Shown one piece after another: positions 8,728 to 17,231 of a stretch of 64,000 nucleotides of DNA. The stretch is from assembly GCA_017535325.1 (NCBI GenBank), contig JAFXUC010000029.1:116415-180414 (forward strand), read 5' to 3'. Below the pieces are notes generated by a model. It saw nothing but the letters and a program-made list of their open reading frames with translations. It was not told where the DNA came from and did no database searches. The position numbers and the translations under genes are program-made. Each line of letters starts with the position of its first letter. The stretch's first letter is position 1. Origin of the DNA: Bacteroidales bacterium. Its GTDB lineage: Bacteria; Bacteroidota; Bacteroidia; Bacteroidales; UBA3824.

Positions 8728-9516
8728 ATGGTAAATTTGACACCTATTGTTAAATACTTGCTGATTGCTAACATTGCGGTTTATGCTTTGTGCGCGTTGT
8801 TTGAACCTGTCGGCGAATATTTGGCTCTTTATTATATTAAGGCGGAGCAATTTCGTCCTTACCAGTTTTTCTCGTATATGTTTGTTCATGCGGGACTTAC
8901 GCACATATTTTTCAATATGTTTGCGCTTTATCAGTTTGGCAGCGTGATTGAAAGCGTTTGGGGAAGCAAGCGTTTTTCTTTTTATTACATTGTCTGCGGT
9001 TTGGGAGCGGCGTTAACTAATATGATTGTCAATTATTATCAGATTGTACCTATGGAGGAGGCCTCTAACTCTCTGATTAACAATCCGTCCGTGGAAGGTT
9101 TGAAGGCTTTTGCGAGCGAGTATAGTTATCTTTTTAATATGCCGAAACTTGACGATTTTATTTCGGAATACAAAAACGACCCCGGATTTTCGCAATTTGT
9201 AGTGCAACTGATGCAAGATATGCAAAAAAGTTTTGTGGCAAGACCGATTGTAGGTGCTTCGGGTGCGGTTTTTGGGTTGTTATTGGCTTTTGGAATGATG
9301 TTTCCCGACATGAAACTGCAATTTATGTTTATTCCGATTGGGATAAAAGCAAAATATTTTGTACTTTTGTACGGCGCGGCTGAGTTGTTTTTTGGCGTCA
9401 ACGATTTTAATGGTGATAACATTGCACATTTCGCACATCTTGGCGGAATGTTGTTCGGAATACTTTTGATTTTGTGGTGGAGAAAACACCCGCACAACGA
9501 ATTTTTTAATAGTTAG
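8728..9516 (+). CDS. Rhomboid family intramembrane serine protease 1
   Basis: 262 residues with about six transmembrane segments. The catalytic Ser is in GASGAVFG (about residue 179) and the catalytic His in HFAHLGGMLFG (about 236). HAGLTHIFFNMFALYQFG is the conserved L1/TM2 region. A ~70-residue hydrophilic insert (residues ~105-170) sits before the catalytic serine helix. Rhomboids cleave membrane-spanning substrates within the bilayer. It starts 3 bases after mutL. The substrate cannot be predicted. Confidence 0.88.
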   Translation: MVNLTPIVKYLLIANIAVYALCALFEPVGEYLALYYIKAEQFRPYQFFSYMFVHAGLTHIFFNMFALYQFGSVIESVWGSKRFSFYYIVCGLGAALTNMIVNYYQIVPMEEASNSLINNPSVEGLKAFASEYSYLFNMPKLDDFISEYKNDPGFSQFVVQLMQDMQKSFVARPIVGASGAVFGLLLAFGMMFPDMKLQFMFIPIGIKAKYFVLLYGAAELFFGVNDFNGDNIAHFAHLGGMLFGILLILWWRKHPHNEFFNS

Positions 9517-9521
9517 AAAAA

Positions 9522-10433
9522 ATGGACACAAATTTTATAAGGACGGCTTTTAAACAGTCGATTGTCAACAAAATATTGATTATCAATATTGCTGTGTTTT
9601 TGTTTATTTCCGTGGCTGACGTTCTGTTTTATCTGTTTGGAATGCAAGGCTATATGGAATATCTCGCGGTGAAATATTTAGCGATGCCTGCCGCGCTTGA
9701 CAAGTTGGCGTTCAGGTTTTACACGCCTTTGACGTATATGTTTTTGCACACGGATTTTTGGCATATTTTTGCCAACATGCTGTGGCTCTTCTGCATAAAA
9801 CAGATTTTGGAGTCGCTGTTAAACAACCGTCAGTTGCTTGGAGTTTATCTTTTGGGCGGACTTACGGGAGCGGCTGTTTATCTCTTGAGTTACAATGTTT
9901 TTCCTGTGTTTCAAGCGGCTTTGCCGACTTCTGTTTGTTTGGGCGCGTCGGCGGCTGTAACGGCGTATATTGTTTTGATTGCCGTTTTGCAGCCTGATTA
10001 CAGGGTTTTGTTTTTCGGAATTTTGCCGGTAACGTTCAAGTGGATAGCCCTTGCATACGTTGTGTTTGACGTTTTTCAGTTGACGGGCGGCAATGCGGGC
10101 GGACATTTTGCGCACTTGGGCGGCGCGTTGTTCGGCTTGTTGTTTGCCGTTAACCTCAAAAAAGGAAAAGACATAACCGTCGGTTTCAACAATCTGATTG
10201 ACAAGATTGTGTCTCTGTTTTCGTTTTCTTCTACCAGAAGACGCCAGCCCGAAATGAAAGTCAGTTATCAAAATACAAAAGACGTCCGCGAAATGACTGA
10301 CGCCGAGTTCAATCAAAACAAGGCCGAAGACCAAAAACGCACGGACGAGATTTTGGAAAAAATTTCAAAATCCGGTTACGACAATTTGACAAAAGAAGAA
10401 AAAGCGTTTTTGTTTAGAATGAGCAGAAAATAA
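9522..10433 (+). CDS. Rhomboid family intramembrane serine protease 2
   Basis: 303 residues: a six-helix rhomboid core followed by a ~75-residue charged cytoplasmic tail. The active Ser is in LGASAAVTAY (about 141) and the His in GHFAHLGGALFG (about 197). HTDFWHIFANMLWLF is the TM2 signature. The C-terminal tail (EKISKSGYDNLTKEEKAFLFRMSRK) is a conserved helical ending often seen in Bacteroidota rhomboids. It is arranged in tandem with the first rhomboid but is clearly divergent from it, so both are probably functional rather than a recent duplication. Confidence 0.88.
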   Translation: MDTNFIRTAFKQSIVNKILIINIAVFLFISVADVLFYLFGMQGYMEYLAVKYLAMPAALDKLAFRFYTPLTYMFLHTDFWHIFANMLWLFCIKQILESLLNNRQLLGVYLLGGLTGAAVYLLSYNVFPVFQAALPTSVCLGASAAVTAYIVLIAVLQPDYRVLFFGILPVTFKWIALAYVVFDVFQLTGGNAGGHFAHLGGALFGLLFAVNLKKGKDITVGFNNLIDKIVSLFSFSSTRRRQPEMKVSYQNTKDVREMTDAEFNQNKAEDQKRTDEILEKISKSGYDNLTKEEKAFLFRMSRK

Positions 10434-10435
10434 AA

Positions 10436-11725
10436 ATGAGTACAGAACAAATTCGTAATATTGCTTCGCGCCAGCCCAATTTTTTGGCACTTACGCCGCT
10501 GATTGTCTTTCTTTTGGTGTATCTTGTTACATCGCTGATTTTCAACGATTTTTATAAAGTGCCGATAACTGTCGCGTTTATAGTTTCGGCTGTCTATGCA
10601 GTAGCAATTACAAGAAAACTTACTCTTAATCAGAGGATTACGCGGTTCAGCCGTGGCGCGGGAAACAAAAACATAATGCTGATGATTTGGATTTTCGTGC
10701 TTGCGGGCGCGTTTGCGCAGAGTGCGAAAACAACCGGCGGCGTTCAGGCTGCTGTTGACATCGCGCTTATGGTTCTGCCTGAAAATTTTCTGCTGCCGGG
10801 CATGTTTCTGACATCGTGTTTTATTTCGCTTGCGGTCGGCACTTCTGTCGGGACTATTGCCGCGCTTATGCCTGTCGCTGCGGGTATGGCATCTCAGACG
10901 GGTATTGATACCGCTCTGATGGCGGGCGTAATAACGGGCGGCGCATATTTCGGGGACAACCTGTCGTTTATTTCAGACACTACCGTCGTTGCGACAAAAA
11001 CTCAGGGCTGCATGATGAAGGACAAATTCCGCGAAAATTTTATTATAGCCCTGCCCGCCGCGCTGATTACCGCCGTCATATATTTCTTTTTGGGACGCGG
11101 ATATGCAGTCGGAGTGCCGCAGACGGATGTTGAGGTAATAAAAATTCTGCCTTACATTGCGGTTCTTGTTTTGGCGGTATGCGGTCTTAATGTTCTTGCT
11201 GTGCTTTTCTTAGGGACAGTTCTTGCCGGTCTTACGGGTATATTTACCGGCGGCTATGACTTTTTCGGCTGGCTCTCTGAGATGAGCGAAGGCATTCTCG
11301 GAATGTCAGAACTGATAATCGTTACGCTTTTGGCGGGCGGAATGTTGGAATTGATTCGCTACAACGGCGGCATGGACTATCTTGTGGAAAAACTTTGCCG
11401 CAAAATTTCCGGACGGCGCAGCGCGGGATTCAGCATTGCGGCTCTGGTGTTTTTTGCCGACCTCTGCACCGCCAACAATACCGTCGCGATTATAACAGTC
11501 GGTCATCCGGCTTTGAAAATAGCCCAGAAATTCGGAATCAGCCCCAAACGCTCGGCAAGTATTCTTGATACTTTTTCATGTTTTGCCCAAGGTATAATTC
11601 CTTACGGTGCTCAGATGCTTTTGGCGGCGGGATTGTGCAAAATCGCGCCTTCTGAAATTACTCCGTATCTTTTTTATCCGTTTTTGTTGGGGATATGCGC
11701 ATCGGTGGCGGTTTTTAGAAAATAA
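10436..11725 (+). CDS. nhaC: NhaC-family Na+/H+ antiporter
   Basis: 429 residues with about eleven transmembrane segments. Typical family stretches are visible: SVGTIAALMPVAAGMA, GGAYFGDNLSFISDTTV and DLCTANNTVAIITVGHPALK. It probably exchanges Na+ for H+ (or related cations or amines) across the inner membrane. It starts 3 bases after the second rhomboid stop, so it is probably read from the same transcript. It ends about 35 bases before the rpsO promoter. The exact substrate is not certain. Confidence 0.85.
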   Translation: MSTEQIRNIASRQPNFLALTPLIVFLLVYLVTSLIFNDFYKVPITVAFIVSAVYAVAITRKLTLNQRITRFSRGAGNKNIMLMIWIFVLAGAFAQSAKTTGGVQAAVDIALMVLPENFLLPGMFLTSCFISLAVGTSVGTIAALMPVAAGMASQTGIDTALMAGVITGGAYFGDNLSFISDTTVVATKTQGCMMKDKFRENFIIALPAALITAVIYFFLGRGYAVGVPQTDVEVIKILPYIAVLVLAVCGLNVLAVLFLGTVLAGLTGIFTGGYDFFGWLSEMSEGILGMSELIIVTLLAGGMLELIRYNGGMDYLVEKLCRKISGRRSAGFSIAALVFFADLCTANNTVAIITVGHPALKIAQKFGISPKRSASILDTFSCFAQGIIPYGAQMLLAAGLCKIAPSEITPYLFYPFLLGICASVAVFRK

Positions 11726-11760
11726 TTCAAAAAAAATTTTGCCGTCCCGAAAAATATCCG

Positions 11761-11768
11761 TATCTTTG
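11761..11768 (+). promoter_or_regulatory. rpsO promoter (TATCTTTG)
   Basis: Exact TAnnTTTG. A TTTG -33 box lies at 11738-11741 with 19-base spacing. The ATG follows at 11811, leaving a ~40-base leader. Confidence 0.65.
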
Positions 11769-11810
11769 CGCCCGTTACAATTGTAGAAATTTTATAAATA
11801 GTTAAAAATT

Positions 11811-12080
11811 ATGTATTTAGACGCTGAAAAGAAACAAGAGATTTTCACAACTTACGGAAAGTCTAATAAAGACACCGGCTCGGTTGAAAGCCAAGTTGCC
11901 TTATTTTCCTACCGTATTCAGCATTTGACCGAACACTTGAAAAACAACATTCACGATTTCGGTACAAAAAGAGCATTGACAAAATTGGTAGGTAAAAGAC
12001 GTTCACTCCTTGATTACCTCAAAGGAAAGGACATCGAAAGATATAGAGCATTGATTAAGGCTTTGAACCTTAGAAAGTAA
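11811..12080 (+). CDS. rpsO: 30S ribosomal protein S15
   Basis: 89 residues, the normal S15 length. The signatures TGSVESQVALFSYRIQHLTEHLK and KRALTKLVGKRRSLLDYLK are visible. It binds 16S rRNA early in small-subunit assembly. It precedes pnp, the widely conserved rpsO-pnp arrangement, with a hairpin between the two. Confidence 0.97.
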   Translation: MYLDAEKKQEIFTTYGKSNKDTGSVESQVALFSYRIQHLTEHLKNNIHDFGTKRALTKLVGKRRSLLDYLKGKDIERYRALIKALNLRK

Positions 12081-12093
12081 TCTTAAAAAGTCT

Positions 12094-12124
12094 GAAAGGC
12101 TGTTTCACGCAGCCTTTCTTTTTT
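12094..12124 (+). terminator. Hairpin between rpsO and pnp
   Basis: GAAAGGCTG (12094-12102) pairs with CAGCCTTTC (12110-12118), followed by a run of T. pnp begins only 20 bases later without a clear promoter of its own. The structure is therefore probably a partial terminator or RNA-processing site, comparable in position to the rpsO-pnp hairpin of Escherichia coli. Confidence 0.7.
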
Positions 12125-12143
12125 CAAAAAATTTTTTCTCACA

Positions 12144-14405
12144 ATGAATATTATTACCAAAGAAATAGCCCTTCCCGACGGACGTATTGTTACTATTGAA
12201 ACCGGAAAACTCGCTAAACAGGCAGACGGTTCGGTTGTTTTGCGTCAGGGCAACACCGTACTTTTGGCAACGGTGTGTTCGGCAAAAGAATCAAACCCCG
12301 AGGCGGATTTTATGCCGCTGACGGTGGAATACCAAGAAAAATATTACGCAAACGGAAGATTTCCGGGCGGTTTCTTAAAACGTGAAGGTAAAGCCTCTGA
12401 TTATGAGATTCTTACAGCCCGCCTTATTGACCGCGCTTTGCGTCCCCTTTTCCCGAAAGACTATCACTCTGAAACTTTTGTAAATGTATATCTTCTCTCG
12501 GCAGACAAAGAGACAATGCCCGATGCTTACGCAGGACTTGCCGCTTCGTGCGCTTTAAGCGTTTCTGACGTGCCGATTCAGGAGCCGATTGCAGAGGTTA
12601 GAGTTGCAAGAGTTGACGGACAAATCGTTATCAACCCCACTTTTGAACAGACTGCAAAGGCTGATATTGAGATGGTTGTCGGCGCAACTTACGACAATAT
12701 CCTTATGGTTGAAGGCGAGATGAACGAGGTTTCGGAAGCCGAAATGTTGGAGGCTATCAAAGCCGCTCACGAGGCTATCAAACCTATGTGTCAGGCTCAG
12801 AAAGAAATGGCTCAGGAAAAAGGCGTTGTAAAACGTGAATACGAACCTGAAATTTCCGACCCCGAACTTCAACAGAAAATCAAAGACGAACTTTATCAAA
12901 AGATTTACGATACAGCAAAACAGGGTCTCGGCAAACAGGAAAGAGCAGAGGCTTTTGACAAAATCGAACAGGATTTTATCGAAAGTTTGGGCTTGACCGA
13001 AGAGGAACTCGAAGAAAAACAGATACTTATCGACCGTTATTTCCACGACGAACTCCGCACTGCTGTCCGCCGCTTAATTCTTGACGAAGGCAAACGTTTA
13101 GATTCCCGTAAAACCGACGAAATCCGTCCGATTTGGTGCGAGGCTGACGTTTTACCGTCTGTTCACGGTTCGGCAATCTTTACCCGTGGTGAAACTCAAT
13201 CACTTGCAACTTGTACTCTCGGAACAAAACTTGACGAGCAGATTATCGACAACGTTTTGGAGACCGGCCGCAACAACTTCCTTCTTCACTACAACTTCCC
13301 CGCGTTTGCAACGGGCGAGGCAAAAGCCGCAAGAGGCGTTTCAAGACGTGAGGTAGGACACGGCAACTTGGCTCACAGAGCATTGAAAAAAGTTCTACCT
13401 TCAATCGAAGAGAATCCTTATACAATCCGCGTTGTTTCTGACATTTTGGAGTCTAACGGCTCTTCTTCAATGGCGAGCGTTTGCGGCGGCTGTTTGGCTT
13501 TGATGGACGCAGGCGTTAAAATCAAACGTCCCGTTTCAGGTATTGCAATGGGCTTGATAACCGACACAGAATCAGATAAATACGCTGTTCTTTCGGATAT
13601 TCTCGGCGACGAAGACCACTTAGGCGATATGGACTTTAAAGTAGCCGGAACGCCAGAAGGTATTACGGCTTGTCAGATGGATATCAAAGTTGACGGTCTG
13701 AGTTACGAAATCCTTGCAAAAGCACTTCAACAGGCAAAAGAAGGTCGCGCACACATTTTGAATATTATGTTGCAGACCATCGACAAACCGAGAGAAGATT
13801 ACAAACCGTTTGTTCCGAGAATGGAGAAATTCACGATTGCGAAAGACTACATCGGAGCGGTTATCGGACCCGGCGGCAAGATTATTCAAGAAATTCAAGC
13901 GCAGACCAATTCAGTTATTACCATTGACGAGGTTGACGGCGTAGGAATCGTTTCTATTTCGGCTGTTAACAAGGAAGATATGGACGCAGCAGTTGCAAAA
14001 GTAAAAGCAATAGTTGCAGAGCCTGAAATCGGCGAAGTTTACAAAGGCGTTGTAAAATCGGTTGTAGAGTTTGGCGCATTTGTTGAAATTCTCCCCGGTA
14101 AAGAAGGACTTCTTCACGTTTCAGAAATAGATTGGAAACGTATTGAAAACGTCAGCGAAGTTTTGAAAGAAGGCGATGAAATCGACGTTAAACTTCTTGA
14201 CATTGACAAGAAAACCGGCAAACTCAAACTTTCGCACAAAGTTTTGATTCCCAAACCCGAAGGTTACGTTGAAAGACCTGCGCGTCCGCAGGGTGAAAGA
14301 CCTTTCAACCCCCGTCCCAACAACGGTGGTTTTGGCAGAGGTCCAAGAAACGACAACCGTCAGGGCGGCAACGGCGGTTTCCGTCCCAAAAAAGGTGAGT
14401 TTTAA
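12144..14405 (+). CDS. pnp: Polyribonucleotide nucleotidyltransferase (PNPase)
   Basis: 753 residues. Two RNase PH-like domains (motifs [15 protein letters not shown] and [14 protein letters not shown]) are separated by an all-helical domain. They are followed by a KH domain ([12 protein letters not shown]) and an S1 domain ([18 protein letters not shown]). The extreme C-terminus is a Gly/Arg/Asn-rich tail ([18 protein letters not shown]), probably disordered RNA-binding sequence. The enzyme degrades RNA 3' to 5' by phosphorolysis. A strong terminator closes the unit. Confidence 0.97.
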   Translation: MNIITKEIALPDGRIVTIETGKLAKQADGSVVLRQGNTVLLATVCSAKESNPEADFMPLTVEYQEKYYANGRFPGGFLKREGKASDYEILTARLIDRALRPLFPKDYHSETFVNVYLLSADKETMPDAYAGLAASCALSVSDVPIQEPIAEVRVARVDGQIVINPTFEQTAKADIEMVVGATYDNILMVEGEMNEVSEAEMLEAIKAAHEAIKPMCQAQKEMAQEKGVVKREYEPEISDPELQQKIKDELYQKIYDTAKQGLGKQERAEAFDKIEQDFIESLGLTEEELEEKQILIDRYFHDELRTAVRRLILDEGKRLDSRKTDEIRPIWCEADVLPSVHGSAIFTRGETQSLATCTLGTKLDEQIIDNVLETGRNNFLLHYNFPAFATGEAKAARGVSRREVGHGNLAHRALKKVLPSIEENPYTIRVVSDILESNGSSSMASVCGGCLALMDAGVKIKRPVSGIAMGLITDTESDKYAVLSDILGDEDHLGDMDFKVAGTPEGITACQMDIKVDGLSYEILAKALQQAKEGRAHILNIMLQTIDKPREDYKPFVPRMEKFTIAKDYIGAVIGPGGKIIQEIQAQTNSVITIDEVDGVGIVSISAVNKEDMDAAVAKVKAIVAEPEIGEVYKGVVKSVVEFGAFVEILPGKEGLLHVSEIDWKRIENVSEVLKEGDEIDVKLLDIDKKTGKLKLSHKVLIPKPEGYVERPARPQGERPFNPRPNNGGFGRGPRNDNRQGGNGGFRPKKGEF

Positions 14406-14421
14406 AAATTAATGATTATAT

Positions 14422-14460
14422 AAATGCCCGGCTTTTTTTGACAAGGTCGGGCATTTTTTT
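14422..14460 (+). terminator. Rho-independent terminator of pnp
   Basis: AAATGCCCG (14422-14430) pairs with CGGGCATTT (14448-14456), followed by T residues to 14460. Confidence 0.85.
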
Positions 14461-14549
14461 GTGTGTATAATTAATATTAATTTAACATATATTCTTTGTT
14501 TTTAAATGTTTTTTACACTTACTTTGCGGCATTAATAACAAAGATAACT

Positions 14550-14606
14550 ATGATTAAAGTAACTCAAAATATAATAAAAGTACAGAATACTTTACGGGGG
14601 GGGTAA
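14550..14606 (+). CDS. Possible 18-codon leader ORF ending in a run of eight G
   Basis: A weak -7-like element (TTACTTTG, 14520-14527) is followed by ATG at 14550 and an 18-codon frame ending ...NTLRGG. The last codons lie in a run of eight G (14596-14603) immediately before TAA. Gaining or losing one G would change the end of the peptide and carry translation into the hairpin downstream. I see no homology. It could be a leader peptide, a phase-variable switch, or chance. Confidence 0.3.
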   Translation: MIKVTQNIIKVQNTLRGG

Positions 14607-14635
14607 AACTCAGTTCCCGTATTTTAAGATATAAA

Positions 14636-14690
14636 CAAAAATCCCTTGCGGACGGTAATACAATGCTGTCCGCAAGGGATTTTTGTTTTT
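14636..14690 (+). terminator. Very strong hairpin (18-bp perfect stem) with T tract
   Basis: CAAAAATCCCTTGCGGAC (14636-14653) pairs perfectly with GTCCGCAAGGGATTTTTG (14668-14685) across a 14-base loop, followed by T. It separates the 18-codon leader ORF from the peptide gene at 14719. It works as a terminator and could be the terminator arm of an attenuator. Confidence 0.75.
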
Positions 14691-14718
14691 AGTAATAATT
14701 TTAATTTTTTTTCATACG

Positions 14719-14880
14719 ATGAAAGAACAGATTCAAAAAGTCGTTAGTACACCGACGAGAAAAAAGTACGTTAAGCCCGATTTTGAGGTAATCGACCTCG
14801 AAGACACGCCGAAACTTTTGGCGGCAAGCGGACCGAACACAGGTGCAACCTTAGGTGCTTCAAATTATCAATCTTGGTAA
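14719..14880 (+). CDS. 53-residue peptide of the Bacteroidales KPxFEVIxLE...LLAASG type
   Basis: ATG at 14719 fits better than upstream in-frame codons that run into the terminator. The N-terminus is basic (MKEQIQKVVSTPTRKKYVKP), followed by FEVIDLEDTPKLLAASG and a small-residue tail (GPNTGATLGASNYQSW). Short proteins with this layout are common in Bacteroidales, often beside surface lipoproteins, and I know no function for them. The acidic stretch before LLAASG resembles a leader/core boundary, so a peptide-precursor role is conceivable. A purine-rich GGGAGG precedes the next gene, which starts 18 bases later. Confidence 0.6.
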   Translation: MKEQIQKVVSTPTRKKYVKPDFEVIDLEDTPKLLAASGPNTGATLGASNYQSW

Positions 14881-14898
14881 AAAAGGGAGGAAAAAGAA

Positions 14899-16092
14899 AT
14901 GAAAAGAACTTTTTTAAGAATTCTGCCTTTGGCAGTAGCCGTTTTGCTTGCAACCTCTTGCAGCAAAGACGAGAACAATGACAATGCAGTTGTAAACAAC
15001 GGACAAGAAACCGTTCAGACTAAAACCTTGCCGATTTCAATTACGGTAAATCAAAAAGGTCTTTCAAAACTCAGTTGTACCGGCGATATGGAAGAGGATC
15101 TTCAACCGATTTTTGAGCCCGGTGATGAACTCAAAATTTATTATAAGGACGGCGGTTTGTTGAAGACGTTAGTGGTTGCAGAAGAAAATATCACTAATGA
15201 CGGCAAAACTGCGGTCTTTGAAGGCGAAATCGTTGGTGGCGGACTTGTAGACGATGTGACAGAGTTAACCGCAAAAATAGGTACTCCGATTACAGCGGCA
15301 GTAACCGCAACTTCCCGTGAAGATGCTGTAAAAAAAGGCTGTTATCAGACAGCGGATTTTATATATTCTGCTGAGGGAAACCATATTTCTTTGGAAGAAC
15401 AAAACGCTTATATTGAAGTTGTTTGGAAAAACAAAGGCGGAGAAACTGTTAATTTTTCGATAGACGGCAACCCTGTTACTTTGAATTTGAACGGCAGCGG
15501 ACAAGGTTGGATAGTTGTTCCCGACGAAGTATCGCTTACATGTGAAGACCTTGGCATTACGGAGGCAAAAACGGCAGAAAAGGCTAATATTTACGGAATA
15601 ATCCGTAAGTTTGTTCCCGACGGTTACGTTGACCTCGGCGTTGTATTGGACGATGGAACAGAAGTTTATTTTTCGAGCACTGTTACTTCTACGGGTGTTA
15701 AGTGGAGTGACAAAACTGATGAAGAACGAGCAGATTGGCCTACTGTTGATGAATTTGCAAACCTTGTATCTGATTGTTATTGGCGGTGGGACAATACACA
15801 AGGTCATAAAGGTTATTATGTTTTCAAAATTCATGCCGATGCGGATAAAGGTAAGATTACTAATTCGAGCATTAATTATTCACCAAGTACTGCATATAGT
15901 ATAGAGAACGACTCGTACATTTTTCTTCCGGTTTCAGATGGCAACTACGGCTATTACTGGTCGAGAGAGTCCGACGACGTTGACCTCGCGTTTTGTTTGT
16001 ACTTCCTCGAGAACGACGTGTCCCCGGACAACTACCTCTATTCGAAGGACCGCGGTAAGCCGGGGGTTGTTACGGTTCGGCACAGCAATTAA
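14899..16092 (+). CDS. Fimbrillin/FISUMP-like lipoprotein with a probable hypervariable C-terminus
   Basis: 397 residues. The signal peptide ends in the lipobox ATSC (Cys21). The N-terminal half (~40-230) resembles fimbrillin-like beta domains (ITVNQKGL, FEPGDELKIYYKDGG). The C-terminal half begins DGYVDLGVVLDDGTEVYF and includes a WPTVDEFANLV element, as in FISUMP / DUF1566-type C-type-lectin folds. It ends GYYWSRE...CLYF...GVVTVRHSN. The ribosome-binding site is unusually strong for this phylum (GGGAGG, 14884-14889). Codon use changes abruptly in the last ~43 codons (see the separate entry). It is probably exposed at the cell surface. The FISUMP assignment is by motif, not search. Confidence 0.75.
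   Translation: MKRTFLRILPLAVAVLLATSCSKDENNDNAVVNNGQETVQTKTLPISITVNQKGLSKLSCTGDMEEDLQPIFEPGDELKIYYKDGGLLKTLVVAEENITNDGKTAVFEGEIVGGGLVDDVTELTAKIGTPITAAVTATSREDAVKKGCYQTADFIYSAEGNHISLEEQNAYIEVVWKNKGGETVNFSIDGNPVTLNLNGSGQGWIVVPDEVSLTCEDLGITEAKTAEKANIYGIIRKFVPDGYVDLGVVLDDGTEVYFSSTVTSTGVKWSDKTDEERADWPTVDEFANLVSDCYWRWDNTQGHKGYYVFKIHADADKGKITNSSINYSPSTAYSIENDSYIFLPVSDGNYGYYWSRESDDVDLAFCLYFLENDVSPDNYLYSKDRGKPGVVTVRHSN
15964..16089 (+). other. Candidate diversity-generating-retroelement variable region
   Basis: Within the lipoprotein gene, codons from just after GYYW to the stop are mostly C- or G-ending (about 33 of 43 by hand count) and dominated by GAC, CTC, TAC, TCC and AAC. The preceding gene body is AT-rich. 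Replacement of AAC-type template codons by adenine mutagenesis would give this pattern. The location, the last strands of a C-type-lectin-like fold, is where known variable regions lie. No template repeat or reverse transcriptase is visible in the window, so this is inference. Confidence 0.4.
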
Positions 16093-16116
16093 CCATGCTT
16101 GAATGAATTTTATAAA

Positions 16117-16158
16117 AAAACGATTGTCGAAATGCTTTTTTCGGTAGTCGTTTTTTTT
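16117..16158 (+). terminator. Terminator of the FISUMP-like lipoprotein gene
   Basis: AAAACGATTGTCGAAA (16117-16132) pairs throughout, with G-U wobbles, with TTTCGGTAGTCGTTTT. A long T run follows to 16158. Confidence 0.75.
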
Positions 16159-16179
16159 GCTGTTTTATCAAAAAATCAT

Positions 16180-16187
16180 TATCTTTG
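16180..16187 (+). promoter_or_regulatory. Promoter of the PD-(D/E)XK gene (TATCTTTG)
   Basis: Exact TAnnTTTG with a TTTG -33 element at 16156-16159 (20-base spacing) and a ~30-base leader to the ATG at 16222. Confidence 0.6.
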
Positions 16188-16221
16188 CCGTCAATAAATA
16201 ACTCGAAAAACAATCCGCACC

Positions 16222-17169
16222 ATGGAATCAGAATTTCTCATACGTTTTGACTATGCCATTAAGCACATGCTTAGGGATAAGGCTAACTTCGGCATTTTGG
16301 AGGGCTTCATCGAAGTCTTTCTGAAAAAGAAATGCAAAATTATGGAAATTCTTGAAAGCGAAAGTAATCAGGACAACGCTGACGATAAATACAACCGTGT
16401 TGACATTAAGGCGGTAGATGAACAGGGCGAAATTTTCATTGTTGAGGTTCAGACCACACGTTATACATATTATTTGGAACGTATACTTTACGGTGTTTCC
16501 AAAGCCGTAACGGAACAAATAGGTTCTGGCAGAGATTACGACAAAATTAAACAGGTTTTCTCTATATCTATTGTTTATTATGATTTGGGTGTCGGCGACG
16601 ATTATTTTTATGAGTGCAAATCTGATTTTATAGGTGTACACACGCACAATCCTTTGCAACTGAGCCGCAGGGAAGAACTTACCGTTGAGCAGATAAAGCA
16701 AATTAAAGACGAAACGGGTAAAGACCAAATGTACACTTATAAAAAGATAACATCGGGCGATGTTTTTCCGAGGTATTATCTTATAAGAATAAATGCTTTC
16801 CGCAAAGTCGTTGCCGATGCTATGGACGAGTGGATTAATTTTCTTAAAAACAACAGCATCAAACCCGATACTACTGCTCCCGGTTTGGCTGAGGCGCGTA
16901 AAAAGTTGGTTTATGCCCGTATGTCCAAGGAAGAACAACTCCGTTATGACCGCCGCCTTGAATCTCTTGTCAACGAAAAAGAGGCAATGTTTGAGTCGGA
17001 AATACGCGGCGAGGAAAGAGGTCTGAAAAAAGGCGAAAAACTCGGCATTGAAAAAGGTGAAAAACAAAGAGCCGTAGAAACTGCCCGTATGATGAAAGCC
17101 GACAACGAACCTCTTGAAAAAATCATACGGTATTCAGGCTTAACAAAAGACGAAATTTTAGCCTTATAA
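16222..17169 (+). CDS. Rpn/PDDEXK_2-family nuclease ('PD-(D/E)XK nuclease family transposase')
   Basis: 315 residues. The N-terminus MESEFLIRFDYAIKHML and the core VDIKAVDEQGEIFIVEVQTT (a D-x-ExQ nuclease motif near residues 56-75) are typical of recombination-promoting Rpn proteins. The C-terminal third is charged, with coiled-coil-like EKGEKLGIEKGEK repeats typical of the family. These proteins are usually present in several copies per Bacteroidota genome, and some nick DNA and promote recombination. I see no terminal inverted repeats or target duplication, so there is no evidence it is part of a mobile element here. Confidence 0.85.
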   Translation: MESEFLIRFDYAIKHMLRDKANFGILEGFIEVFLKKKCKIMEILESESNQDNADDKYNRVDIKAVDEQGEIFIVEVQTTRYTYYLERILYGVSKAVTEQIGSGRDYDKIKQVFSISIVYYDLGVGDDYFYECKSDFIGVHTHNPLQLSRREELTVEQIKQIKDETGKDQMYTYKKITSGDVFPRYYLIRINAFRKVVADAMDEWINFLKNNSIKPDTTAPGLAEARKKLVYARMSKEEQLRYDRRLESLVNEKEAMFESEIRGEERGLKKGEKLGIEKGEKQRAVETARMMKADNEPLEKIIRYSGLTKDEILAL

Positions 17170-17185
17170 ATTCAAAAAAAATTTC

Positions 17186-17193
17186 TACCTTTG
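17186..17193 (+). promoter_or_regulatory. Promoter of the 17232-22169 gene group (TACCTTTG)
   Basis: Exact TAnnTTTG, 38 bases before the ATG at 17232. The following six genes have gaps of at most 6 bases or overlap, so they probably form one transcript. Confidence 0.6.
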
Positions 17194-17231
17194 CATCTGA
17201 TTTTTGGATTCATTAATTTTAAAAAACAAAA

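Noticed and set aside
16228..17067. 279-codon frame antisense to the PD-(D/E)XK gene
   Set aside because: A shadow of a real gene: no recognisable domain, aromatic/Arg-rich composition typical of antisense frames.
14406..17169. Complete DGR cassette (reverse transcriptase, template repeat, Avd)
   Set aside because: I looked for a YxDD-type reverse transcriptase and a second copy of the terminal segment and found neither; only the variable-region-like signature remains.
16222..17169. Insertion sequence around the 'transposase' gene
   Set aside because: No terminal inverted repeats or target duplication seen; the gene has its own promoter and the family is a nuclease family often misnamed.
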